DNA of 37,517 bases from positions 1 to 37,517 of the forward strand of contig JAFAZW010000097.1 in NCBI GenBank assembly GCA_019239415.1. The letters run 5' to 3'. The notes under the pieces were generated by a model that made no database searches, was not told the origin of the DNA, and saw only the letters and a program-made list of their open reading frames with translations. A program made the translations under genes and the position numbers. Shown here piece after piece: positions 1-7,856 of this stretch (position 1 is its first letter; each line of letters begins with the position of its first letter). The DNA comes from Alphaproteobacteria bacterium. GTDB taxonomy: Bacteria; Pseudomonadota; Alphaproteobacteria; Sphingomonadales; Sphingomonadaceae.

Positions 1-330
1 CAGCCCGCCCGCCAGGACGACATGGCCGACGCCGTGGCCGGCGCAGACGTCGATCAGCTCGGACAGCTGCGGGTGCATGGTGATCAGATTGACCCCGAAC
101 GGCCGCCCGGTCCGCTTCCTCGTCTCGGCGATCTCGGTGTCGAGCAGCGCCGGCGTCATCGCCCCGCAGGCGATCACCCCGAACGCCCCCGCATTGGAGA
201 GGGCGGCGACGAGGTGCCGCTCCGAGATCCAGCTCATCGCTCCGCCCATGATCGCGACCTCGCAGCCGAGGACGTCGGTGCCGCGCCGCATCAGCCGCTC
301 GAGGCGGTCGTGGCCGAGTGCATCGCTCAC
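1..330 (-). CDS. nitronate monooxygenase / NPD-family flavin oxidoreductase (3' part outside window)
   Basis: The gene reads leftward from a GTG at 330 and runs off the window edge, leaving about 110 N-terminal residues. The translation shows the start of a 2-nitropropane dioxygenase-like TIM barrel: a strand with the motif IMGGAMSW, then LVAALSNAGAFGVIACGAM, then GVNLITMHPQ, and GHGVGHVVLAGG near the edge. In this family these loops bind FMN, and the enzymes oxidise alkyl nitronates or related substrates; some members are enoyl reductases, so the substrate is open. The GTG start was chosen because the NPD homology begins a few residues later. It lies about 105 bases downstream of the lysC stop, on the same strand, with a palindromic repeat between them. 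The family call is secure, the exact function is not. Confidence 0.8.
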   Translation of the reverse strand, partial: MSDALGHDRLERLMRRGTDVLGCEVAIMGGAMSWISERHLVAALSNAGAFGVIACGAMTPALLDTEIAETRKRTGRPFGVNLITMHPQLSELIDVCAGHGVGHVVLAGGL

Positions 331-337
331 GGCTCCC

Positions 338-417
338 TCATCCCGGCGCTGGCCGGGATCTCGTGGAGACCCGCTGTGCCTTTCCTCGGCGAGATCCCGG
401 CTTCCGCCGGGATGACG
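338..417. repeat. palindromic intergenic repeat, family A copy 1
   Basis: Two oppositely oriented arms, TCATCCCGGC..GCCGGGATCTCG and GAGATCCCGGCTTCCGCC followed by GGGATGACG, enclose about 28 bases. Each arm is itself a short hairpin around CCCGGC/GCCGGG. A second copy lies at 5339-5421. It resembles the REP-like palindromes common between genes of Sphingomonas-type genomes (remembered, not searched). It lies in the gap between lysC and the NPD gene. Confidence 0.7.
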
Positions 418-434
418 GTCGATATCGTTGCGGC

Positions 435-1673
435 TCATCCCGTCTCCTCCGCATCCAACCCGTAAGACGTGTGCAGCACCCGCACCGCCAGCTCGGTATA
501 TTCCTCCGGGATCAGCACCGAGACCTTGATCTCGGAGGTGCTGATCGCGAGGATGTTGATGCCGCGCCCCGCCAGCGCCTCGAACATCTGCGCGGCGATG
601 CCGGCATTGGAGCGCATGCCGACGCCGACGGCGCTCACCTTGACGACATTGGTGTCGGTCAGCAGCTCGTCGAAGCCGATCGCCTCCCGGCGCTCCGCCA
701 GGATCGCCTTCGAATGGGCGAGCGACGCGGTCGGCACGGTGAAGGTGAGGTCGCTCTCCTGCCCCTCGCGCGGCACCGACTGGACGATCATGTCGACGTT
801 GATGCCCGCCTCGGCGAGCGGGGCGAAGACGGCGGCGACGGAGCCCGCTCTGTGCGGCACCCCGGTGAGGGTGAGGCGCGCCTCGTTCTTGTCGTAGGCG
901 ATGCCGGTGATGAGCTGGCGTTCCATGTCGAATTCCCCGATGCGGTCGTCGCCGACCACCCATGTTCCCGGCCGGTCCTCGAAGGAGGAAAGGACCCTGA
1001 CCGGCACCTTCTCGCGCATGGCGAGGCCGACCGACCGCGTCTGCAGCACCTTCGCGCCGACGCTGGCGAGCTCCAGCATCTCCTCGTAGGTGACCGCGGG
1101 AAGCTTGCGCGCCCGCGGCACGATCCTGGGATCGGTCGTGTAGACCCCGTCGACGTCGGTGTAGATGTCGCAGCAGTCCGCCTTCACCGCCGCCGCCAGC
1201 GCCACCGCCGACGTGTCGGAGCCGCCGCGGCCGAGGGTGGTGACGTCGCCGGCGGGCGTCACTCCCTGGAAGCCGGGAATGACCGCGATGCCGCCCTCGT
1301 CGAACACGCGCTCGAGCACCTGGGCGTCGATCCCCTCGATGAGCGCGGCGGCATGGCCGCTGGTCATGATCGGCAGCTGCCAGCCCATGTAGGAGCGGGC
1401 GTTGAGGCCCATGCCCTGCAGCGTGATGGCGAGCAGCCCGCTCGTCACCTGCTCGCCGGAGGCGACGACCACGTCATATTCGCGCGGATCGTAGACCGAC
1501 GAGGCCTCGCGGCAGAACTGGACGAGCCGGTCGGTCTCGCCGGCCATGGCCGAGACGACGACCGCCGCCTGGTTCCCCGCCTCGACCTCGCGCTTCACCA
1601 GCCCGGCGACGTGGCGGATGCGCTCGATCCCCGCCATCGAGGTCCCGCCGAACTTCATCACGATCCGCGCCAT
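435..1673 (-). CDS. lysC: aspartate kinase
   Basis: Aspartokinase phosphorylates aspartate in the first step of the lysine, threonine, methionine and diaminopimelate pathways. The 412-residue protein starts with MARIVMKFGGTS, the family's N-terminal ATP/aspartate-binding signature, which fixes the ATG at 1673; the open frame extends further upstream but without homology. The GRGGSDTSAVALAAA segment near residue 150 and the TDVDGVYTTDPR segment are the other kinase hallmarks. Two C-terminal ACT domains follow (about residues 265-330 and 340-412, the second with GMRSNAGIAAQMF and ILAISTSEIKVSVLI), expected to bind lysine or threonine for feedback control. Length and order are those of the ordinary monofunctional enzyme. 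It lies 28 bases downstream of the doc toxin gene and two genes from lysA. Confidence 0.96.
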   Translation of the reverse strand: MARIVMKFGGTSMAGIERIRHVAGLVKREVEAGNQAAVVVSAMAGETDRLVQFCREASSVYDPREYDVVVASGEQVTSGLLAITLQGMGLNARSYMGWQLPIMTSGHAAALIEGIDAQVLERVFDEGGIAVIPGFQGVTPAGDVTTLGRGGSDTSAVALAAAVKADCCDIYTDVDGVYTTDPRIVPRARKLPAVTYEEMLELASVGAKVLQTRSVGLAMREKVPVRVLSSFEDRPGTWVVGDDRIGEFDMERQLITGIAYDKNEARLTLTGVPHRAGSVAAVFAPLAEAGINVDMIVQSVPREGQESDLTFTVPTASLAHSKAILAERREAIGFDELLTDTNVVKVSAVGVGMRSNAGIAAQMFEALAGRGINILAISTSEIKVSVLIPEEYTELAVRVLHTSYGLDAEETG

Positions 1674-1701
1674 TGGCGGCGGCGTTACGGAGCCCCCGCC
1701 C

Positions 1702-2094
1702 TCAAGGCAAGCGCGCCAGGCGCTGGCGGAACCAGTCCGCCATCTCCTCTTCACTCAGCTCTCCGGCAGCGAGAGCGAGAAAGGCCACCACCACTTCGGC
1801 GTCGGTGGCGGTCAGGCCATAGCCGTTCAGGACGAGGAACGATTCGCTTACCACCGTCGCTGTGCGTTTGTTGCCGTCCACGAACGGATGATTGCGGGCT
1901 ATTCCGTAGGCATATGCCGCGGCGAGCGCCGCTGCGTCGGGAGAGCCGTACGCAGCGGCGTTCCGCGGTCGAGCCATCGCGCTCTCAAGTGCCCCGCTGT
2001 CGCGCAGCCCTTCGCCGCCCCCGTGTTCCGCGAGCTGTTCCGCGTGCGCTGCAACGGCGACGTCGGGGGTGATCCAGCGCCACCCGACGATCAT
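1702..2094 (-). CDS. doc: Doc-like Fic-fold toxin of a type II toxin-antitoxin pair
   Basis: This 130-residue protein carries the Fic/Doc core motif HPFVDGNKRTA (His69, Asp73, Lys76). Members modify proteins; the phage P1 Doc toxin phosphorylates elongation factor Tu and stops translation. The short length, the early AEHGG/GLRDSGALESA segment and the position behind an AbrB-type antitoxin are typical of Doc (death-on-curing) toxins rather than larger AMPylating Fic proteins. All active-site residues look intact. Its ATG at 2094 lies 3 bases after the antitoxin stop, so the pair is surely co-transcribed, and lysC starts 28 bases after its stop. Function is inferred from family and context. Confidence 0.92.
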   Translation of the reverse strand: MIVGWRWITPDVAVAAHAEQLAEHGGGEGLRDSGALESAMARPRNAAAYGSPDAAALAAAYAYGIARNHPFVDGNKRTATVVSESFLVLNGYGLTATDAEVVVAFLALAAGELSEEEMADWFRQRLARLP

Positions 2095-2097
2095 CCC

Positions 2098-2322
2098 CTA
2101 CTTCGCCAACTCGCGAAGGGCCCGGCGGCGGCGTGCCATGACTTCGCGAGCCACCTGCATCTGTTCCTCGAAATCGTCGTCGGGAGCGCGAAGCTCGATC
2201 CCGTTCGCGGTCTTGGTCACCGCAACGCTCTGACCGACCTCTGCATGCAGATGCGCGAGCAGCTCCTTCGGGAGGATCACTCCGGCCGAGTTTCCGATCT
2301 TCTGAATCTTCAGGGCGTTCAT
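2098..2322 (-). CDS. AbrB/MazE-type antitoxin (SpoVT/AbrB domain)
   Basis: This 74-residue protein begins MNALKIQKIGNSAGVILPKE, a textbook AbrB/MazE swapped-hairpin DNA-binding domain. The C-terminal half, rich in Glu, Arg and Lys (EEQMQVAREVMARRRRALRELAK), is the likely toxin-binding tail. The ATG at 2322 is preferred over an in-frame TTG at 2340 because the latter falls inside the predicted -10 region and adds residues outside the domain. As in other such pairs the antitoxin probably neutralises the following Doc protein and represses its own promoter. A perfect 10-bp palindrome (2328-2337) overlaps that promoter. Confidence 0.92.
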   Translation of the reverse strand: MNALKIQKIGNSAGVILPKELLAHLHAEVGQSVAVTKTANGIELRAPDDDFEEQMQVAREVMARRRRALRELAK

Positions 2323-2357
2323 ACGTCCGTTATAACGCAAAGATGCGTGTCCTGCAA
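2323..2357 (-). promoter_or_regulatory. promoter and operator of the abrB-doc pair
   Basis: On the minus strand a -35 TTGCAG (2357-2352) and a -10 TATAAC (2334-2329) are separated by exactly 17 bases. The antitoxin ATG begins 6 bases after the -10, so the transcript would be leaderless or nearly so. The perfect palindrome CGTTATAACG (2328-2337) covers the -10, and a second inverted repeat, ACGCA-TCTT-TGCGT (2348-2335), lies in the spacer; both are plausible antitoxin operators. The -35 begins 3 bases past the lysA stop codon. Confidence 0.65.
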
Positions 2358-2359
2358 GC

Positions 2360-3622
2360 TCAGCCGAGCCACGCGGGCAGCCGATCCGCCGCGATCAGCC
2401 GGTCGATGTCGATGCGGGGGCGGACCACGGCCCAGTCGGCGCCGTTGACCATCACCTCCGGGGTGAGCGGGCGGCTGTTGTAGGTGCTCGACATCGCCGC
2501 GGCATAGGCGCCGGCGGTGCGGAAGACGACGAGGTCGCCCGCCTCCGCCGCGTCCATCTCGCGGCCCATGGCGAAGGTGTCGCCGGTCTCGCACACCGGG
2601 CCGACGACGTTGGCGGTCATGCGGCCGCCGTGCGGCGCCACCGCCTCGATCCGGTGCCAGGCGTCGTAGAGGGCGGGGCGCATCAGGTCGTTCATCGCCG
2701 CGTCGACGACGAGGAAGGGGTGGCTGACCCCCGGCTTCACCCGGATGACGCGCGTCAAGAGCACGCCCGCATTGCCGGCGATGAGGCGGCCCGGCTCGAA
2801 CACCAGCTGGGCGCCCCAGCCTGACGTCACGCGGCGCACCATGTCGCCATAGGCGAGGGGGGAAGGCGGCGGCGCGTGGCCGGGATCGTAGGGGACGCCG
2901 AGGCCGCCGCCGAGGTCGGCGACCGCGATCGGATGGCCGGCGCGGCGCAGCGCGTCGATCAGCGTGCCGACCTTGCGGAACGCGGCCTCGAGGGGGTCGA
3001 GGCTGGTCAATTGGCTGCCGATATGGACCGCCACCCCCTGCACCTTGAGGCCCGGCAGCGCCGCGATGCGCGCATAGGCTTCGCCCGCTTCGCCGATCGG
3101 GATGCCGAACTTGTTGTCGGCGGTGCCGGTGGTGATCTTGGCGTGGGTGCCGGCGGCGACGTCGGGGTTGACCCGGAACGCGACCGGCGCTTCGCGCCCC
3201 GTCTCGAACGCGACCTCCGACAGCAGCTCCGCCTCGGCCAGCGACTCGAGGTTGAACTGGAACAGCCCGCCTTCGAGCGCGAGCCGCATTTCGTCGGCCG
3301 TCTTGCCGACGCCGGAGAAGACGATCTTCGCCGGGTCCACGCCCGCCGCGACCGCGCGGCGATATTCGCCGCCCGAGACGACGTCGGCGCCGAGCCCCTC
3401 GCGCGCCAGGGTCGCCAGCACCGCGGCGTTCGGATTCGCCTTCACCGCATAGGCGATGAGCGGGTCGCCGAGGCCGGCAAGCGCCTCGCGCAGCACCCGC
3501 GCATGGCGCACCAGGGTCGCGCGCGAATAGACGTAGACCGGCGTCCCAACCGCCTCCGCGATGGCCGGGAGCGGCACGTCTTCGGCATGGAGGACGCCGT
3601 CCTTGAGGTCGAAATGGTCCAT
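2360..3622 (-). CDS. lysA: diaminopimelate decarboxylase
   Basis: LysA is a PLP enzyme of the alanine racemase fold that decarboxylates meso-diaminopimelate to lysine. The 420-residue protein shows the PLP-lysine motif AYAVKAN (Lys61), FRVNPDV, NKFGI, the VHIGSQL segment, the glycine-rich phosphate loop LGGGLGVPYD, EPGR, and the catalytic-cysteine motif GPVCETGD near the C-terminus. The ATG at 3622 (MDHFDLKDG) matches the family start; the frame continues upstream as noise. It is divergent from ubiG, with 51 bases between starts. Downstream on the same strand come abrB, doc and lysC, so two lysine-pathway genes flank a toxin-antitoxin pair. Confidence 0.97.
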   Translation of the reverse strand: MDHFDLKDGVLHAEDVPLPAIAEAVGTPVYVYSRATLVRHARVLREALAGLGDPLIAYAVKANPNAAVLATLAREGLGADVVSGGEYRRAVAAGVDPAKIVFSGVGKTADEMRLALEGGLFQFNLESLAEAELLSEVAFETGREAPVAFRVNPDVAAGTHAKITTGTADNKFGIPIGEAGEAYARIAALPGLKVQGVAVHIGSQLTSLDPLEAAFRKVGTLIDALRRAGHPIAVADLGGGLGVPYDPGHAPPPSPLAYGDMVRRVTSGWGAQLVFEPGRLIAGNAGVLLTRVIRVKPGVSHPFLVVDAAMNDLMRPALYDAWHRIEAVAPHGGRMTANVVGPVCETGDTFAMGREMDAAEAGDLVVFRTAGAYAAAMSSTYNSRPLTPEVMVNGADWAVVRPRIDIDRLIAADRLPAWLG

Positions 3623-3673
3623 CGGCGGCGCTTTTGCGTTGGGCGGGGGAGGGCGTCCTGATAGGTGGAGGCG

Positions 3674-4405
3674 ATGGGCACGGCAACCGGCACGATCGAT
3701 CCTCGGGAGGCGGCGCATTTCGGCCGGATGGCGGCCGACTGGTGGGACCCGCGCGGCAGCTCGGCGATGCTGCACAAATTGAACCCGGTGCGCCTCGCCT
3801 ACATACGCGACCGCATCGACCAGCATTGGGGCCTCGACGAATGCGACCTGCGGCCGCTCGCCGGCCGCCGCGGCGCCGACGTCGGCTGCGGCGCCGGCCT
3901 CCTCGCCGAGCCGCTCGCCCGCCTCGGGGCCGAGGTGACCGGCCTCGACGCGGCGCCGGAGAATATCGCCGCGGCGCGGGAGCATGCGCTGGGGCAGGGG
4001 CTGGCAATCGACTACCAGGTCGGCAGCGTAGAAGCGCTGGAGCCCGGCGGCTACGACCTCGTCACCTCCCTCGAGGTCGTCGAGCACGTCCTCGACCCGG
4101 GCGGCTTCGTCCACGGCCTCGCCGCGGCGTTGAAGCCGGACGGCCTCCTCATCCTGTCGACGCCCAACCGCACAGCCATGTCGCGCCTCCTCCTCATCCT
4201 CGTCGGGGAAGGCACCGGCCGCATCCCCCGCGGCACCCACGACTGGGACAAGTTCCTGCCGCCCGACGAGCTAATCGCGCTGCTGAAGGACGCCGGCCTC
4301 GCCGTCGAGGACTGCCACGGCCTCGCCTGGGGCCCCGCGCGCGGCTTCCACCTCTCCGACGACAAGTCGCTCGACTATTTCGTGACGGCGAAGAAGCCCG
4401 CCTGA
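3674..4405 (+). CDS. ubiG: ubiquinone biosynthesis O-methyltransferase UbiG
   Basis: UbiG catalyses both O-methylations in ubiquinone synthesis, using SAM. The 243-residue protein has the N-terminal helix typical of UbiG (DPREAAHFGRMAADWWDPRG and LHKLNPVRLAYIRD), SAM motif I DVGCGAGLLAEPLARLG, motif II DAAPENI, the post-motif SLEVVEHVLDPGGFV, and the late STPNRTAMSRLLLI and GTHDWDKFLPPDEL blocks. The ATG at 3674 is chosen; an in-frame GTG at 3665 is an alternative, and a GGAGG lies very close upstream. It is divergent from lysA. I recall ubiG next to lysC in many alphaproteobacteria, which makes the intervening lysA-abrB-doc segment notable. Confidence 0.95.
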   Translation: MGTATGTIDPREAAHFGRMAADWWDPRGSSAMLHKLNPVRLAYIRDRIDQHWGLDECDLRPLAGRRGADVGCGAGLLAEPLARLGAEVTGLDAAPENIAAAREHALGQGLAIDYQVGSVEALEPGGYDLVTSLEVVEHVLDPGGFVHGLAAALKPDGLLILSTPNRTAMSRLLLILVGEGTGRIPRGTHDWDKFLPPDELIALLKDAGLAVEDCHGLAWGPARGFHLSDDKSLDYFVTAKKPA

Positions 4406-4447
4406 GCCCCGCGACCTGGAGCGTTGGGCGATGGTTTGGGCGCAGCG

Positions 4448-4616
4448 TCGTCATGCCGGACGGAGGGAACCCATCGAAGCACGACTTCGATGGGAACCCG
4501 GAGGGACCCCATCGAAGCACGACTTCGATGGGAACCCTGATCCGGCATCCACCTTTCTCCTTCGACACCAGGTGGTTGGAAGAAGGTGGACCCGGGATCA
4601 AGTCCGGGGTGACGAT
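4448..4616. repeat. composite palindromic element with a tandemly duplicated 38-bp hairpin unit
   Basis: The outer arms TCGTCATGCCGGAC (from 4449) and GTCCGGGGTGACGA (to 4616) are near-perfect inverted repeats. Inside lies a 38-bp unit present twice head to tail (4462-4499 and 4500-4537) with a single mismatch. Each unit contains a 10-bp stem CCCATCGAAG / CTTCGATGGG around the loop CACGA. A further part with ATCCGGCATCCACCTT and AAGGTGGACCCGGGATC (4540-4600) pairs around the centre. The whole lies between convergent ubiG and the small gene at 4638, where it may also terminate transcription. Confidence 0.7.
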
Positions 4617-4637
4617 TCAACCTCATCGCTCGATGCC

Positions 4638-5082
4638 CTAATGCGCCTTCCCGGCGAAGGCCCGGTCGTCGCGCGCATTGCACCTCTTCACGGCATCGAG
4701 GGCGGCGCCGAACTTCGCGATGCCGGTGCGGAACCGCCCCGACGGCAGCGACCACAGGACCAGCCTCGCCCGCCGAAGCCGCTTCACGAGCGCGTCGTCG
4801 GACAGCGTCACCACGACGACGTCGGCGACCGCGTCGCCCTCGAGCTTTCGGGATGGCTCCCGGTCGACGGCCATACCGATCCCGATCCGTCCCTCGTCCC
4901 GGTCCCAGTCGGGCCGCGAAAGGAACAGGGTCGGCTCCCTCGCATTGTTCAGCATCAGGTCGATATTCGCCCCGTCCTCCGCGATGCGGGCGACGCAGAC
5001 CGGATGGTCGATCATCGGCAGCTGCCGGACGAGGCGCCACGCGCCCGCGATCGGCGTGCCCGGCGGCGGCGATCAGGAGCAT
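4638..5082 (-). pseudogene. small possibly secreted protein gene with a frameshift near its 5' end
   Basis: The intact part, 4638-5015, encodes 125 residues from MIDHPVCVARIAEDG to the stop, with LFLSRPDWD, GIGMAVDREPSRK and a last cysteine in DAVKRCNA. The spacing of these features recalls small periplasmic proteins of Sphingomonas (cysteine, W, then A..L.. and a terminal cysteine), but I cannot name the family. The ATG at 5015 has no ribosome binding site. An ATG at 5082 has an excellent one (GGGGGAGGAA, 6 bases upstream) and starts MLLIAAAG in another frame. Removing one base from the CCC run at 5059-5061 would join the two into a 147-residue protein. It is either a real frameshift mutation or a sequence error. 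Confidence 0.6.
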
Positions 5083-5588
5083 CGGCGGTTCCTCCCCCGA
5101 CAGGATAGACCGCAAACTGCCGGCGTGAAACGCCTCGTCGCGCCCGCGGCCACGTCGCCGAGATCGCCACCCGCGTGTCCAACCGCCTGTCCCGCGGCGG
5201 CGAGACCGGCGAGGACCCGGCGCGCGAAAGGAGCTTCATGCTCGGCGACTGACCCGCGCGGCGCCTGCGCGATGCCGGGCGCGACGCCATCGAAGCAACC
5301 GCACGTGGCTGCCGCCCGAATTTCCACGAGACACCCCTCGTCATCCCGGCGAAAGCCGGGATCTCCACGAGACCTGCTCCGCGCGTTCCGGAAGCGAGAT
5401 CCCGGCTTCCGCCGGATGACGGATGCGGCTTCGGATCCGAATCGGGGCAGGTACGCCGCCCCGGTCGGAACCATTCAACTCACAATGTCAAAGAGCCACT
5501 CGAGTCGCGGTACAAATAGCGGTGCGTACGCGCCATGTCAAGAACAAAATTCAAACAGAGAGGAATCAGAGAGGGCTCACAAGCCTCA
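5083..5588. other. intergenic stretch without a confident gene
   Basis: This roughly 500-base gap holds the family A repeat at 5339-5421 and otherwise nothing I can name. One plus-strand frame (about 5134-5252) ends RSFMLGD before a stop and is protein-like in composition; it could be the remnant of a lost gene's C-terminus, but it has no recognisable start. The segment 5460-5588 is visibly richer in A and T than its surroundings, and no promoter consensus is convincing there. Confidence 0.5.
5339..5421. repeat. palindromic intergenic repeat, family A copy 2
   Basis: CGTCATCCCGGCGAAAGCC followed by GGGATCTC forms the left arm, and GAGATCCCGGCTTCCGCC followed by GGATGACG the right arm, about 30 bases apart. 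The outer parts match the copy at 338-417 almost base for base, while the central parts differ. This pattern of conserved inverted ends and variable middle is that of REP/REPIN-like elements. Confidence 0.75.
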
Positions 5589-6509
5589 TTACCCGCCTTG
5601 CGGCCGCGCCGGTCCGTCTTCGTTCACCGTCAGCCGGAACAGGTCGGGCCGCGCATAATGGCCGACCGGGTCGAGGTCGTAGCGGGCGCGCACGATGTCC
5701 TCCGGGTCGATGGCGGCGGCGATGAGCCCCGCCTCGCCCTCCAGCGGCCCCGCCAGCACGTCGCCGAGCGGGCTGACGATCATCGAGCCGCCGCGGATCA
5801 GCGGCCGGTCCGCCCGCCAGTCCTCGACTTCGCGTCCCAGCGCGGCGGGGGAGGGGAGGACCTGGCAGGCGCTGATCACGAAGCAGCGGCCTTCATGGGC
5901 GATGTGGCGCATCGCGCTGCGCCAGACGTCGCGCTCGTCGACGGTCGGCGCGCACCACAAGGTCACGCCCTTGCTGTACATGGCGGTGCGGAACAGCGGC
6001 ATGTAATTTTCCCAGCAGATCGCCGCGCCCGCCTGGCCGGCCGGCGTGTCGACGACCGGCATGGTCGAACCGTCGCCCATGCCCCAGACGAGTCGCTCGG
6101 TGCCGGTCGGCATCAGCTTGCGGTGCTTGGCGACGACGCCCTTTTCCGGATCCAGGAAGAGGGCGGTGCAGTAGAGCGTGGAGCCGGCCCGCTCGACGAC
6201 GCCGGCGACGATCCAGGCGCCGGTGCGGGCGGTGAGGCCGGCGAGCGCCGCCACCTCCGGTCCGTCGAGATCGACCGCCTGCGCGAAATAGCGGGCGAAG
6301 GACTCGCGGCCCGCGTCGGTGCGATAGCCGAGGCGGGTGCCGAACGCCTCGCCCTTCGGGTAGCCGCCGAGGATCGCTTCCGGCAACACCACCAGCTTCG
6401 CGCCGGACGCGGCGATCTCCGCCTCGAAGGCCAGGATGCGCTGCAGCGTCGCGGCGGTGCCGGCGGGGTCGGAGCCCAACTGCAGCGCGGCGACGGTCAC
6501 CTTGCTCAT
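5589..6509 (-). CDS. nitrilase-family carbon-nitrogen hydrolase
   Basis: The 306-residue protein has the complete nitrilase superfamily triad: Glu44 in [13 protein letters not shown], Lys131 in KHRKLMPTG, and the nucleophile Cys165 in [11 protein letters not shown]. The CWENYMPL form and the GGYPKG and RKLMPT.ERLVWG segments are those of branch 1 (true nitrilases, nitrile to carboxylate plus ammonia) rather than amidases or carbamoylases. The length fits. The ATG at 6509 ([11 protein letters not shown]) is the family start; the open frame runs on upstream without homology. It is cytosolic, with no signal peptide. It is divergent, with a 96-base gap, from a class V aminotransferase and amino acid decarboxylase pair, so the three may share a nitrogen-compound pathway; the substrate is unknown. 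Confidence 0.92.
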   Translation of the reverse strand: MSKVTVAALQLGSDPAGTAATLQRILAFEAEIAASGAKLVVLPEAILGGYPKGEAFGTRLGYRTDAGRESFARYFAQAVDLDGPEVAALAGLTARTGAWIVAGVVERAGSTLYCTALFLDPEKGVVAKHRKLMPTGTERLVWGMGDGSTMPVVDTPAGQAGAAICWENYMPLFRTAMYSKGVTLWCAPTVDERDVWRSAMRHIAHEGRCFVISACQVLPSPAALGREVEDWRADRPLIRGGSMIVSPLGDVLAGPLEGEAGLIAAAIDPEDIVRARYDLDPVGHYARPDLFRLTVNEDGPARPQGG

Positions 6510-6605
6510 CGCCGCGGCGTAGCGGGTCGGATGTTCCGTGCAAAGACGGGGTGGAGGGGAGGCTCGTCGGTTGCAAACGCCTCTGGCGAAGCTAGGGCGG
6601 GCTGC

Positions 6606-7856
6606 ATGACCAGCTTTCCCATCGACGAGGTTCGCGCCCAATTCCCCGCTCTCGCCCGCGCCGACGGCGGGCGCCCGCGCGTCTATTTCGACGCGCCGGG
6701 CGGCACCCAGGCCTGCCGCGCCGCGATCGCGGCGATGGCCCGCCACCTCGAGCAGGGCAGCGCCAATAGCGGCGGCGCCTTCGCAACCTCGGCCGAGACG
6801 GACGCACTGTCCGCCGCCGCGCACGAGGCGGCGGCCGACCTCGTCGGCGGCGAGGCCGGCGACATCGCCTTCGGCCCGAACATGACGACGCTGACGCTCT
6901 CCGTCTCGCGCGCCCTCGCCCGCACCTGGCAGGCCGGCGACGAGGTCGTCGTCACCCGCCTCGACCACGACGCCAACGTCGCGCCGTGGCTGCTCGCCGC
7001 GCGCGACAGCGGCGCGACGGTCAAGTGGCTCGACATCGACGTGGAGAGCGGCACGCTGCGCCTCGACACGCTCGCCGGCCTGCTGTCGACGAAGACCCGT
7101 CTCGTCGCGCTCGGCGGCGCGAGCAACGCGCTCGGCACCCTCAACGACGTGGCCGGCGCGGTCGAGATCGTCCGCGCCCGCTCCGACGCTCTGGTCTATG
7201 TCGACGCGGTGCAGTCGGTGCCGCACGTGCCGACCGACGTGCGCGCGCTCGGCTGCGACTTCCTCGCCTGCAGCCCCTACAAGTTCTTCGGGCCGCACCA
7301 GGGACTGCTGTGGGCGAGGGCCGAGGCCGCGGCGACGATCGAGGCGTACAAGGTCCGGCCCGCCGCCATCGATCCGCCCGCCCACCGCTTCGAGACGGGG
7401 ACCCAGTCGTTCGAAGGACAGGCGGGCCTGCTCGGGACGATCGACTATCTCGAATGGCTCGGCCGCACGATCGCGCCGGAGGCGCCGAACAGCCGCCGCG
7501 CCGCCCTCGTCGCCGCGATGGCAGGCTGCACCCGCTACGAGCGCGAGATCGGCGACCGCCTCCTCGCCGGCTTCCGCGCCGTTCCCGGCCTCAAGCTCTA
7601 CGGCCCGCCGACGATGGACGGGCGGGTGCCGACCTTCGGCTTCACCGTCGCCGGCCACCACCCGGACGCCGTCGCGGCGCACCTCGCCCGCCGCGACATC
7701 TTCGCCTGGTCCGGCAGCTTCTACGCGGTCGAACCGGTCGCGCGGCTCGGCTTGACGGACAGCGGCGGCCTCGTCCGCGTCGGCCTCTGCCACTACAGCA
7801 CCGCCGCCGAAGTCGACGCCCTGCTCGACGCGCTCGGCGAGCTCGCCGGCCGGTGA
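6606..7856 (+). CDS. class V aminotransferase (cysteine desulfurase-like family)
   Basis: This 416-residue PLP-dependent fold type I protein starts [16 protein letters not shown] and carries [26 protein letters not shown], the [18 protein letters not shown] block and [14 protein letters not shown], with the PLP lysine in [12 protein letters not shown] (Lys226). The C-terminal [21 protein letters not shown] matches the subfamily related to SufS/CsdA often called 'cysteine desulfurase-like' (TIGR01976, from memory). The usual SufS active-site loop RAGHHCAQP is not present, so true desulfurase activity is doubtful. Its last four bases are the start and stop overlap GTGA with the next gene, which indicates translational coupling to the decarboxylase. 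Confidence 0.9.
   Translation: MTSFPIDEVRAQFPALARADGGRPRVYFDAPGGTQACRAAIAAMARHLEQGSANSGGAFATSAETDALSAAAHEAAADLVGGEAGDIAFGPNMTTLTLSVSRALARTWQAGDEVVVTRLDHDANVAPWLLAARDSGATVKWLDIDVESGTLRLDTLAGLLSTKTRLVALGGASNALGTLNDVAGAVEIVRARSDALVYVDAVQSVPHVPTDVRALGCDFLACSPYKFFGPHQGLLWARAEAAATIEAYKVRPAAIDPPAHRFETGTQSFEGQAGLLGTIDYLEWLGRTIAPEAPNSRRAALVAAMAGCTRYEREIGDRLLAGFRAVPGLKLYGPPTMDGRVPTFGFTVAGHHPDAVAAHLARRDIFAWSGSFYAVEPVARLGLTDSGGLVRVGLCHYSTAAEVDALLDALGELAGR

Noticed and set aside
318-2072. Plus-strand open frame opposite lysC and doc
   Set aside because: It is antisense to two genes with clear catalytic motifs and has no own motif.
6510-7793. Long upstream extension of the nitrilase frame
   Set aside because: The nitrilase fold starts at [11 protein letters not shown] (6509); the extension is the antisense of the class V aminotransferase.
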